A stretch of DNA of 64,000 nucleotides from Diphasiastrum complanatum (Eukaryota; Streptophyta; Lycopodiopsida; Lycopodiales; Lycopodiaceae): assembly GCA_029204225.1 (NCBI GenBank), contig MU831866.1:35717-99716 (forward strand), given 5' to 3'. Shown here piece after piece: positions 28,086 through 39,600 of the stretch (positions are counted from its first letter, which is position 1; every line of letters begins with the position of its first letter). The notes below the pieces were generated by a model that saw nothing but the letters and a program-made list of their open reading frames with translations, searched no databases and was not told the DNA's origin. Both the position numbers and the translations under genes were made by a program.

Positions 28086-30601
28086 TGGTATCAGAGTGGG
28101 CATTTCAGTAATCTGCATTTCTACTGCGGATTACCAGTCTTGTTTCTATCAAGACATCTTTCTAGCAAATGCGCAGCCAACAATATTCCGACAGTCGTTG
28201 TTTCTACCAACGATCTCGTTCAAACAGAATGGATCCATCATCTAGTTCATCTCTCATTGACAAATTTGATGGAGATAACTACCATCTCTGAAGATGAAGG
28301 TTATACTTCTAGCCAAAGATCTGTGGGACATAGTTGATGGCACAGAGCTCAAACCAGAAGGTAGTGCAGCCATCATCACCAAGTGGAAACTGAGAGATGG
28401 CAAAGCATTTGCCATGATCACCCTCAACATCAAGGATACTCAAATTAGCCACATACGTGATGCTCAGACGACTAAGGATGCATGGGACATCCTAGCAACT
28501 CTCTACAACATTAGAGACGTTACTTCCAAGCTTCATCTGAAGCAAATTCATTTCCATGCAAATTGGAAGGACCTGTCAAATTACGACGCACTGGATTCGA
28601 CAGAGTTTAAATTTTTTCGAAATCCGTCAAACATGCATGTCAAAAACCCCGCTTCTTGTTGTTGTGAATCAGTATCAAATTGGAACCTGATACAATGTCA
28701 AGAGCAATTATCGAGCCCACAACCGAAGAAGGAGATGTTTTGTTAGTTTTACAAACACACTAACCATGAGATTTAAGATTGTGTAACATTGAAAGCAAAG
28801 AACGCCAACAAGAAGCAATCAAATAAACAAGCAAATGTAGTTGCAGAGACAGTCTCCTATTTAAAGCATAGATGAAGAAGTGTTTATGATTAGTGATCAA
28901 AATGCACAAGAAGATAATGCTTGGTTTCTTGATTTTGGAGCTATTCAACACATGACCAGTCATCATGAATTTTTCTAGTCCTATACGCCTTATAGTACAT
29001 GTTCTAGATATTGTTCATTCAAACATTTGTGTCCCAATGAAAATCTTATCTTGGGTTGGTGCAAGTACTTTATTACATTTATCGATGAATTTTCAAGAAG
29101 AATAGTTGTTTTAAGTAGAAATCAAAAGCTTTCAACCTCTTCAAACAATTCAAGGAGCATGCATAACTCGTAACTGATAAAGATATCAAAGCACTGAGCT
29201 TAGACAACGACAAAGAATACATCTCAACTGAATTCAAGGAGTATTGGCTTAGCAAAGACATTGAGCAACAGTTCATTACTTCTTATTCACCTCAGTTGAA
29301 TGAATTTGATGAGAGCAACTTATAAATAGTGGATCAGAAGAAGATATTGCAGCACAACAACAACAGAATCAAGGTTAAGATAATCAGCCATCTCCCACAA
29401 GATTGACAAGAGTTAGTAGACCACCTATAATGTACATTAACGAATTAGTTTATTGTCTCATTCGAGAGCCGACGATTGTCAAAGAAGCACTCGGTCAGTC
29501 GAACTTTCTTTGTAGAAAAGCAATGGATAGAGAGTATTCATCTCTGATCAAGAACCAAACATGGACTATTGTTGAATTAACTGCTAGTAGAAATGTAGTT
29601 GATTTCAATTGGATATTCAAAATCAAATACAACAAAACATTGTTATTTAGTGACCGTGTTGAATTGATAAAAGATGTGAAAGAGATGTTGTCCTCAGAAT
29701 TTGGCATGATAGATCTTGGTGAAGCTCATTACTGTTTCGGTATTTAAATACACAAAGATAGAGAACAAAGACTGATTTACATTACTCATCATAGGTACAT
29801 TTACAATATGCTAATAAGATATAATATGATGAATTGCAAGTTAGCTCACTCACTAATAGACCCAAGACACAAATTGTCAAAGGACCAAAGTCCTTTGACA
29901 AAAGATGAGAAGTAGATGCGAGAATATCCCTATCATTTGCTAATAGACTCTCTCATGTATTTGATGATTTGTACCAGGCCAGACATAACGGTTAGTTCCT
30001 TAAGCCAATACATGGCTAATTCAAGTATTACATATTAAAAGGCTCTTATCATAGTTATGAAATAAATTTGAGCTATCATGTATCAATGCATATGTTATGG
30101 AAGAGTTGTTATTGACAAACTCAACATTTTAACTAGTTATTTAGTGGGCAGAAGATTTAGAAACTCATAAATCTACATCCGAATTTACATTATTCCTTAA
30201 CAACGGTCTCATAGAATAGTCGCAAGCAAGATCAATAGCTTTATCATCTACATAATCAAAGTATATTGCTGTCTTTCAAGCGACAAAGAAAGCAACGTGG
30301 TTGAGAAATTTACTATAAAATGTTTGTTTGAAACAATATGATCCGACAATTATCTTTTTTGATAATCAAAGTGCTATTGCTTTGACAACCAACCCTAAAT
30401 TTCATTCCAAGAGTAAGCACAATGATATTAAGTATCATTATGTCAAAATTAAAGTTCTCAACAAAGATTTAAGCTTGGAGTAGTATGCAAGACATGATAG
30501 CAGATATATTTACAAAGGCATTCAACTTTGATGCACAAAACAGATTTTGTGCAAAACTAAGTTGGAAGATTAAGGCATTCATGGATTCAAATTTGGGGGG
30601 G
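28086..30601 (+). mobile_element. Ty1/copia fossil with primer site, gag and pol remnants
   Basis: The primer-binding site TGGTATCAGAG (28086-28096) is followed by gag (28225-28745; ISHIRDAQTTKDAWDILATL), a zinc-knuckle remnant, and a protease-like block (28915-28960; WFLDFGAIQHMT). Integrase-like sequence follows (29190-29320; TEFKEYWLSKDIEQQF). RT is next (29400-29900; WTIVELTASRNVVDFNWIFK, GEAHYCFGI) and then RNase H (30190-30560; NVVEKF and a DIFTKAF-like end). A G-rich polypurine tract (30594-30601) precedes the 3' LTR. It is clearly dead, with more than ten breaks, and is one of the older copies here. Confidence 0.85.
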
Positions 30602-31600
30602 TGTTGGGTTATTATCCTTATCACTCTAATCCAATTTTTTAATCTACTTCATTTCTCCAGTTGTTGCAGATTTATCCGCATTATTGCATAGACTGCAAAA
30701 ATACACAAAAATTGCAAAGCAGGTTCACAATTGCTTACAACCTTTTATGAGCTCGTGGACTTTTACGTCTACATATGGCCACTTACGTTTGCCTACAAGC
30801 TCACTACCTTTCATGATCATTTACTGGTCTTTACGCTTGTCTACGAGCTTATGCTTTACGAGAGTTTACGGACCTTCACTCTTACGATTGCTTACGGGTT
30901 GATAACAACATGACAACGATAAATATTTATCGAGCGACTTTCGAAGGGTCAACAAACATTTGTCAAACAATTAACAAAACATGTGACTACTTGTTTTGAA
31001 GCTAACGACTTGCTCTAACCATTGTTAGCAAGTAACTGCCATGAAACTTGACTAGATAAGTGACAACCATCATTTAGAAAAGCCCATTCAATAATCCTAA
31101 TCAGTATAAATAGTTGACCTTTTACTAAAGCTAAGAGACTTGAAATCAATCAAGTTAATTGATTCAAGAACTCAATTTATCATAGAGTATTGTTAGCATC
31201 ATTTCACTGCTTATTAGCAAAAATGTGTCAGATAGAGACAATTAGTATTCAAAATTGTTTACGAGTACGTAGTTGTATCCACTGTTGTCTTGTGTTCGTA
31301 ATTCATCTAATTTGTACATATTACTTACTGAATTCAATCCTATTATTTTATTGCATTCAATATTATGTCAAAATGAAAACATACTTTTTTGATCAATTGT
31401 TAGTGTATTTCATTCTCTTGTAGTTTTTTTTGAGTATCAAACAATTACGCATATCAAAATGTCTACTTTGTTTATGCTTGTTTACGTAATCAATCTCATA
31501 GATTTTGATGATTTCAAAATTAGAATCAAATAGAATCAAATGTGACTCTTGTCGCAATAGTATGATTTGAATTCGATAGGCGTAGTCATGCATTGAAGAA
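30602..31600 (+). repeat. 3' LTR (family Y) after the polypurine tract
   Basis: It starts TGTTGGGTTATTATCC directly after a G run, as a copia 3' LTR should. A TATA-like CAGTATAAATAG lies at 31102-31113. The right limit is not defined. It does not resemble the LTR before the 5' primer site of the same element, which is family X. Confidence 0.55.
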
Positions 31601-32859
31601 TGATCATTTCGCAGAGCCTGACATTTGCATCTATTGAATGCAGTTTTTGTTGTGTCGGCATTTTTTCCTTTTCCACTGTTAGTACATTATTGTTTGGACA
31701 ATGTACACACATCTTTGTGTGGAGTCCAGTATAGTCATGCATGTGTCACATACTTGTACATGCGTGTTGAGACTTGGTCCTGCCAGTAGTTGCCTTGCCA
31801 TGCAAGGCTGCCCTCTAGGAAAAAATACTGTATATATTTCAATTGGGCATGGAAAAACAACATGCAGTGTCATCTCTTCTTTGGAGTACACTTTATGGTG
31901 CTTATATGAGTGTGTGTTGGAAAATCGGTGCTTTGCTAATTCTCTAAAAATTAGAATGTGTTGGTGAGCGAAGAATCACGTAGCAGTGTTCTTCCATCAC
32001 ATTGTTCATTGGTTGAAGAGTTCAAATTTTGGATTTTGGGTTTAGAGTTCTAATATGATGTATGGTTTAAGAATTAGTACTCCTTTTGGGCTCATCATAA
32101 TTTAGGGTATGGGATTCAATGCTAGGTGTTTGGTCTTTAGAGTTAAAGAGCTTAGGATTTGAGGCTTGGGGCTTAGAATTTTTAAGCACCATGCAATAGC
32201 CAACTTAGGCCCGACTTGGGGGCCAATTTGGGGATCCACCCCTTGTCAAATTTTTGGGCCTCACATGTGTGAAATCCAAATTGGAGGAGGCCAATATTTA
32301 CCCTCTTATCATGTTCATTTACTTAGTTTAGAAGTAACATAATTCTATTGGCTACCTTTACCAATGCCACATCTTGAGAATTGGTGATAGTCTAGGACTA
32401 GGATTTGTGTGTAGACAAGTAAGGGATATAAAAAGGGTCCTCATGTGAGCTACACAAGACTATATATAGGAAAAATCCCTTTGGTATTTTGATTTGTTCT
32501 CATTTTGGCTAAGAGAAAAGGTGTTATGCATTTGGACACATTCTCTCTAGCTTATGTAATAGTTTTCTATGTCCATAGCCAAGTAGATCTACATGATCTA
32601 AGTGTATTTCTTATCATGGATGTGATCTTTATCAGATGATAAGTTCACATTATCAATCTTGTGTGGATCCATCATCATCTTGGTTACTTTGAATCATGCT
32701 TGCTTTTGGATCGAAAGGTGGAGTCAATTACTCTTCTTTCCAACTTCTTGGTTGGGATTCACATCCTCTTGAGTATCATCATTCTTGTTGGTGTTAGCAT
32801 CGTTAAGTAAGGCTATTACTTGGTATTTTTATTCACAGGAAGTAATTTGGATAGGACAT
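31601..32859. other. Spacer, no recognised gene; promoter-like stretch near 32430
   Basis: No coding motif is visible. GGGATATAAAAAGG (32425-32440) followed by ACTATATATAGG (about 32459) looks promoter-like and may be from a solo LTR. TTTAGGG-like words around 32030-32180 are irregular and are not a telomere tract. Confidence 0.35.
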
Positions 32860-33080
32860 TTGTTGTAGGATATCAACTTGATGCAGGCTAATTCAACTAC
32901 TATTCATTTTTTCTCAATCTTAAGTTTCAACATTTTAAAATTCAATGTCATTTGGTCCAAGAAAAAATATATGCATGTAGAGCTAGTTCATTGTCACATA
33001 GATTTGATAATAGTTGATATTTTTACTAAGGCGGTGCCTAAAGATAAGCACATCTTCTTAAGAAGCTGTTGAATTCAAGA
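32860..33080 (+). mobile_element. Ty1/copia RNase H end remnant
   Basis: The stretch near 32970-33065 reads HVELVHCHIDLI, then IVDIFTKAVPKDKHIFL. This is the conserved end of copia RNase H (D-I-x-T-K-A). Only this short piece remains, so it is very old and broken. Confidence 0.7.
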
Positions 33081-34797
33081 ATTATCTGAATTTGAACTTA
33101 TGAGGAACATGGAAATTTAATTTTGATTTAACACTTCTCATTGATCTCGTTGTTAGGTTTGTTCGACATCCTTGCTATGTACAAGTAAAAAAAAGTTGCG
33201 AAAGTGGTTAGTCTAAGTTTTTACACAAGTTTTTTGCACTATCTTGATACATGCAAAAATACATGCAATTTTGAGCATAGATCTTGAGTCCAAGATTAAC
33301 ATTCAATCTCTTGGTCTTGAACTTCAACCATCTTGGCATCGTTAGTGGCAACCAACGTAAGAAGCAACATTTAAGAAATTGGTCTTTACCTTGAGTCACC
33401 TTAACAACTTGACGTCTCTTTTTTCAAAATCTCGAACGACCATTTTGAAATATTGATCTTGAGTTAAAGTCAACTTGATAACTTTTGACGACCAATCTCA
33501 AGATCTCAACTCAATGCCCTTTGTCCAAAGCGAGGGAACCAATATCTCTAGCCAGAATATATAGTTTAAAAATAAATATTCCAGACCAAACAACCAATCA
33601 ATTTACCACCTACAAATAAGGGATAATTTGCACCGCACTATCTCACCCACCATGAAATAGATATTTTTAATTGCATATGTAAGCCATGATTAGTCCCATA
33701 GGACGCTTAAATTAGAGGAGTGCCTAATCTACAAGTTTTGTCTTTACCTATATAAATGTATACATTGTAGCATTTATAGGAGACATTGTTGTTGAACTTG
33801 GAGTGTATTATTCGTGGCCTCTATTAGAGTTTAAATTTTTTCTAATGTTGCCATTGTAAACCTTAGTTTGCAACTTCAATTTCTCAAATTTTGATGGGGT
33901 TTCAGATGGTCTCACCTTTGACTTGACTCCAAGACTCAAGTCCTTCTCCTTGAACTATTTTAAGTAAGGGCATTTGTTGTACTTGAGCTAAGAAAAGGTT
34001 GTCCAGGTGCCATTTAGTTTATACTTGAAAACCAACTAATTATTTGCATTGTAAGCTATAAACTTCGTCTATAGCTCTAAGAATTGAAGCCATATAGAAA
34101 TTGTTTTGATACAATTTTCTAATGCCTACATCTACTTTGGATCTTTCTTATGATCTTGATTAGCATCAAAAATCTATAGGGACCATTCAAATTTGGATAA
34201 AAAATTTATAGGGACCATTCAAATTTGGATAGTTTGAAGCTACTTTGGATAGATGTATATTCAAGGTAGTATCATTTTGTGGCTTTTCATAGAATAATTA
34301 ATGGCAAAATTTAATTCTAAAAAAAAAGAGTTAATATTTTCTTCACCTATATTGAGTAGCACTAGTATCATTGTGTACAACATTTACATTGGGCATCCAC
34401 ATAATGGGTTAGTCAATTTTGGAGTTCATGGGCTTCTAAATGACTCTAACATGCATATCAAAATTTTAGCTTGGGTCTTCGTTACTACAAGTGACCCAAA
34501 TCAGAATTTTAAGTAGGTTTTCACAAGTCACCACCCTTTTATGTGACCCAAATCAGAATTTTAGCTTGGGTCTTCACAAGTGATCACCTTCTTATGGAGA
34601 CGTAATGGATACCTATTGTCTATTCTGCCAAATTCTTGTGTTTTTTTTCATATGCCTGTGCTGCGCTTTCCACCCATCGCGTCAGGTGTTAGGCATACAG
34701 TTGCCACGTGGCACTTCCCAGACTAGTCAGTCAAAGTCAAAGTGCTCATTAGATTTCAAAAAATACATGTGAAAAGTCAAAGGTATCCATTACACAA
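33081..34797. other. Spacer with small local duplications
   Basis: No gene recognised. TTATAGGGACCATTCAAATT is repeated about 33 bp apart near 34175-34230. The phrase GTGACCCAAATCAGAATTTT recurs at about 34490 and 34540 with TTAGCTTGGGTCTTC on either side. These are short local duplications. Confidence 0.5.
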
Positions 34798-34904
34798 TGG
34801 AAGGTGCCAAGTAGAGGACATTTTGGCCGGTTCGGCTTTCCAAAATTTTTAAGCTCAGCTCGAAAGCTGAACTTGACAAAATGTCCTCTGCTCGGCACCT
34901 TCCA
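34798..34904. repeat. Strong hairpin, 43-bp arms and 21-base loop
   Basis: The left arm 34798-34840 (starts TGGAAGGTGCC, ends TTCGGCTTTC) is the reverse complement of 34862-34904 at about 37 of 43 positions, and several mismatches would be G-U pairs in RNA. The loop is 34841-34861. It could be a miniature foldback element or a small-RNA hairpin. Nothing in the sequence decides between them. Confidence 0.85.
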
Positions 34905-35134
34905 TTATACATTTGAGCTTGGCATTGAGACTTCAATGTTCACTACTACAACTTACAAGCAAACTTAAGTCTTAGAAGGATGGAACACAGCGGTGCCTGG
35001 TGCCTGGGATTATTTAGTTCACGAATCACGATGCACACGCTACAATTGTCAAATGAATCACTAATTGTCAAATGTGTCTCTTTCTGTGTTTCTGAAATTC
35101 TATTTTTTTGGAGTGAAATTTTTGGGCACATTTA

Positions 35135-35205
35135 AGAGAGGGTAAACCGTAGAACGTACCCTTAACCGCATGCTTGAGATCGGGAGTTCAGTCGTGTCAA
35201 GTCCA
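35135..35205 (+). other. tRNA-like stretch, possible SINE head or tRNA relic
   Basis: The bases around GTAGAACGTACCCTTAACC, GCATGCTTGAGATCGGGAG and TTCAGTC follow the D-arm, anticodon-arm and T-arm spacing of a tRNA. The arms do not all pair and the B box is imperfect. This is a low-confidence similarity. Confidence 0.25.
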
Positions 35206-35259
35206 TTGCCTGAAGGCTTAGTGGCGAGTGGCCTGGCCCTATCGTTGAGCAATGAGCAT

Positions 35260-36522
35260 GTAGCCGTTATGTGAGTTTGGTGATGTGGGACGGGTCACGG
35301 CCCATTTGGTTCAGACGAAGGGAAGAGACGAAGGCACAGAGCCATTTCACTGTAGCATGCATGACCCACCCTTTTCATTTTGAATTTGCGAGCGCTCGCC
35401 TTTTCAAACTCCCAAGTCACTCACCTCTCTTCTCTCACGATCCATCGTCTCTTCTCTCACGATCCGTCATCCACCCATCCCACACCACACCACATGGATG
35501 ATGATGTGCCATGGACGAGTGCTGTTCGGACCATTGCGCTGTACAATGCCATGGATGCATTCGTCTTCCTTCTCCTGATGCTTGCTCATCCATAGACTTG
35601 CCCAGTTGGAGTCAGCTGCTTAGAAACCGTAGGCTCTGGGATTTATCTCTGCGGTGAAATTTTCAGGCTTTCACTGCACTCGTCGGATCGATCCTTATCA
35701 CATCAACCCAGAGAAGCAAGCATGTCAGTAGTTGGTGTCACTAGCTATGCAAGAGAAAAGTTCTCTCAGCATCGATCTCCTTTTCTGATTCAGATCACAA
35801 GAAGTTAAAATCTTTTGACTTTCGCCATTCCCTCCCTCGCGATGTCTCTAAATTCCTCTCTGAAATCAGTCATAGAACTGCATTGGCTTACTAAAGATCA
35901 AGTTCTAGAACTTCATGAGGCGTATCATTGGAATGGGCTTTAAATTACGGGCAATGCGCACAGGCAAACTCGAAAGCACTTATGTAATATACGGATGTTG
36001 CATAACTATCTGACCCGTGCTGACACGATATAGCTTCCAATGCTAAGGTTTTAGGTTTGCATCTGTGAAAAAGCCATTCCTCTCTTGAAGATCAACGAAA
36101 GCCCTACTTTTAGTAGCGTTTGCGCATGCATTCAAACAGAAATTTTTTGTTGTCACAGTCAAGCCTTCCCGGCTTTTCTCATATTTTGAGATCAGCTTCC
36201 ACAGGCTGCTGCATATATGCGTTAAGTGCAGAAGCAGACTGACAGGAATAACTTGGTCGTTAATGCTCGTGCCAAAGGACTCGCGGTTAGATCATATACT
36301 TCCTAATAAGCCACGAAACTTCTTTTGTAGCAAAGAGGTACAAGATTTAACTCTATTCTCGAGACATATCATTCATAACGAGTGAGGGAACTTCACACGG
36401 GCGTTGCTAGTCCAAGTTTTTCACAAGTTTTTTGACTCAGGTGCATTCAAACACAAAAAGCTATCTGTTCTGTTGCGTCCCGGTGGAGACATTGCATTTG
36501 CCCTCTTTCCCTGCTGGACATC
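35260..36522 (+). promoter_or_regulatory. Probable promoter/leader region of the TRM-like gene
   Basis: This is the less AT-rich stretch upstream of the first coding exon. It has a pyrimidine-rich duplication (TCTCTTCTCTCACGATCC twice, 35420-35465), typical of plant 5' leaders. Two small upstream ORFs are possible: 35494-35595 (33 codons, MDDDVPWTSAVRTIALYNAM) and one starting near 35842 (about 34 codons, MSLNSSLKSVIELHWL). No clear TATA box can be tied to a start site. Leader introns are possible. Confidence 0.4.
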
Positions 36523-36664
36523 ATGAGTGAGACTCCAGGTCGGTTGTTATCGAGTCTTTCTGATGGAGACCAGCAGCCTGCCAGCAAGAAGGGAGGATAC
36601 ATGGGAGCTTTCTTTCATCTATTTGACAGGAACGTCAAGTCCAACAAAAAGCACTCTATTTCAA
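36523..36664 (+). CDS. TRM-like gene exon 1
   Basis: Encodes residues 1-47, starting MSETPGRLLSSLSDGDQQ and including the LFDR motif. It ends before a GTACGG donor in phase 1. Confidence 0.8.
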
Positions 36665-39600
36665 GTACGGAATAATTCCTGAATCCAGCTGATAATGCAG
36701 AAAAAAGTTTTATAGAGCTCAAAAAAGCAACAAATCAAGAAGATTGCTCCATTCAAAAATTTGTCAGCATTCTTTTCTGTTTGATGTACAACTTTTCCTC
36801 ATATGTGTACATTAGCTATTACTCTTTCAACTTTTTTTTTTCCATGGTTTTGCTCTCAATTTATTAAAGTGTTTGAATAAGGGTTTTCAGAATTTGAAGC
36901 TCAGAAAATTTTGATCTTTCTGTGCTGCTTGTTGACTGAAACATCCTGTACAGATCCTTTAAGCTCTTTATGCACAAGAATGTTTTTTATTCACATTACC
37001 ACCATTTAGCTCATGTTTAGCTAAACAGAGGCCTGCCTCTAATGTTTTTTAGGTAGCAATAGAAGTAGGGTTCCATTGCTGCTGTTTCTGTTTCACCTTT
37101 GCTGATGACTGCATAAGAACTTGCATAGATTGTTTAAAATGCCAACCATGTTAGGGCTTCCACCGATGCTTGCCCTTTTCCTGCTTCTTCTTTGTAAACT
37201 TAGTCTTTCCTTCTTATGCAAATAAAAGTTTTGAGCTTGGAATATGTAGTAAGTAACAAACTGATTGCTGACACTCATTCTCTGGCCTCCTTCATTTAGT
37301 AGCACTTATTTATGTAGTACGCACATGGGTGCAATGCAGTGTTGTTTATTCTTCCCAATCTCTGCTTGTGTAACTTTGTGACTGATATTTGCCTTGTCGC
37401 TTCCCTGGCAGAGGCATTACCACAACCTCGAAAGGAGTTTAATGAGGATAAATTACCAATGGCAAAGCTCTTGTTGGTAGGTGTCAATTAAATAAGCCAA
37501 CAGACCTCCAGCTATTGCATTCCTTCTGTATTCATGCACACAAAGCTGTTGGGAAGTAAGAAAGTCTGTTACTGTTTAGTCTAGTCTGTGTTCTCTATCG
37601 TTCTGATTATGTTTGGGATGCAAAGCTTTTCTGTGGATCACGTGAAAATACTAACACCCCCTACCCCAACAACCGGCACACACACACCTGTTTGCCACTC
37701 TATTTAGATTGTTTCTGTTGTAGTGAATGTACTGGCAGTTCGATTATAGGGGTATATTCACTGTCATGTATTTTCCAGTTTGTCTTATCATTACAATAAG
37801 GATTGCTTTCCATCAACGCTAGAAGTATCTATTATCATATGATGCTAGTATTTTGTTTCATAATGCATGCAAAGTTGAATATGATTACAAATTTTATTAC
37901 TATCTAGACGAGCATTTATTCTCCGATAAGTAGCAATTTGAGGCAGCATCCAACCCTTTCTCTGCATAAACAACATTAACAATGACTATGATCAGTGCAT
38001 ATTGATTTTGACTGAAAATCTAGATTGCTATTTGCAGCTTCATTTCAAAGTTGCTTTCAAATAGGAAGGAAGCCCTCTTAAAATGAACCTAGTCTCTCCA
38101 ACCCTTTGAACAATGAAGCAGAGGCATGAAATGAAATTCCATACACTTGAAAGCCTTCAATCGACTCTAGAATGGTTTACCATTTTGCTGGTATTCATCA
38201 TTTGATAATCAATTGAAACTTGTGAGCCTAGCTTGTGATGTGAATTCACGAGTTTTAACGTACCCTTGAAATTGAAAGCCTTCAATAGGCTCTAGAAAAG
38301 ATTACCATTTTGCAGGTGTTCATCATTTGATAATCAACTGAAACTTGTGAGCTTAGCTTGTGAATTCACAAGTTTTCAAGTGATGAGCCATTTTTACAAA
38401 TTTTGGACTCCAGAATAATCACCATTTTCATGTCTTTCTCATGTGAATTCACGGCCAATGACTTTAATCTATTCGGATCAACTATTTTAATTGCACTCTT
38501 AGAACTCGACTTATCAAGCTACAAAAGTGCCATTTTATTTTGGCATTGCTTGTGCTTCTATTTCTTACTATAGGTTGCGGTTGGGCTTGCACACAAAATG
38601 CCAACCAAGCTCATTAGTACTGATTGTAACTCTCCACTCATTACATGACCAAACAAAAACTCCTTGTATTTCTTGGACTTGTTTCATAAAGCTCTGTGCA
38701 TTGTTGTAAGGACTATTCCGAGCTTTCTCGAAAACCTAGCAACATTCTCCCATTGCCAAAGTGGTGCTAGTCCCATGGCATTGTCGTGTCCATGGCTTAT
38801 TTGTGTGATTTTGTCATTGATGAGAATGCGCTAAGGTCGATGAGACATTGATTAGCAAGAAGAGCTACATCGATATGATGTGTAGAATAGTACTTGACAT
38901 AGCCAAGGAGTGCGCTATGTTCAACTTTTTGGAGTCCACCCACAAAAAAGATGAGCAATGTTAAAAAGATTCAAAGTATGAACTACAACATTACTACTCA
39001 CTTTGTTAGTGCCCAACAAATAGATGCATGTAATATGCACATATACATGTCCACATTGGGACAAATGTCCACATTTGTACAAAGACCAGCATACTGAGCT
39101 TCTATCACTTTTTTGTAGGTGAAAGGCAAAGTAAGTATGGATGTTTAAAAAATAGAGGAGAACAAAGATGACCTACAAGGAAATAGAGGCACAAGAAACA
39201 ATAAAGAAACAAGAGAGAAATATGTTTATTTCGAAGAGGCTGGAAAAGCATATACACATCTGTGATGTCTTGATATTGAACAAGGCTGAAAAATCTATAC
39301 TTTTGCATATATATAGTCCATGCTATAAAAAAATAGCAAGGTAATGCCACGAGAGAAATGAAGCTAGGAAGGAGAGCCAAGCCAAAATGGTTAGAATGTT
39401 GCAACACAAGAAAAAAAAGGTTGTAAAACTTGAAGAGGGCAACAAAACTCCAAGGACTCACAATGACGAGATTTGGGAAAATCTCCAAGTTTTAAGAGGC
39501 AAAATTTGGGCATGGAGGAGAATTGTTTCAGCAAGAGACTGCAAACTTTCAAGGAGCAATAATGTGAGTTGTTGGCCATAAGTGACAAACGTGTAAATTA

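Noticed and set aside
32030-32180. Telomere-like TTTAGGG words
   Set aside because: The words are irregular and never form three exact tandem units. An interstitial telomere tract is not supported.
39105-39488. 127-residue hydrophobic minus-strand ORF in intron 2
   Set aside because: Its composition follows the T-rich strand, overlapping frames are equally open, and no motif or splice support is visible.
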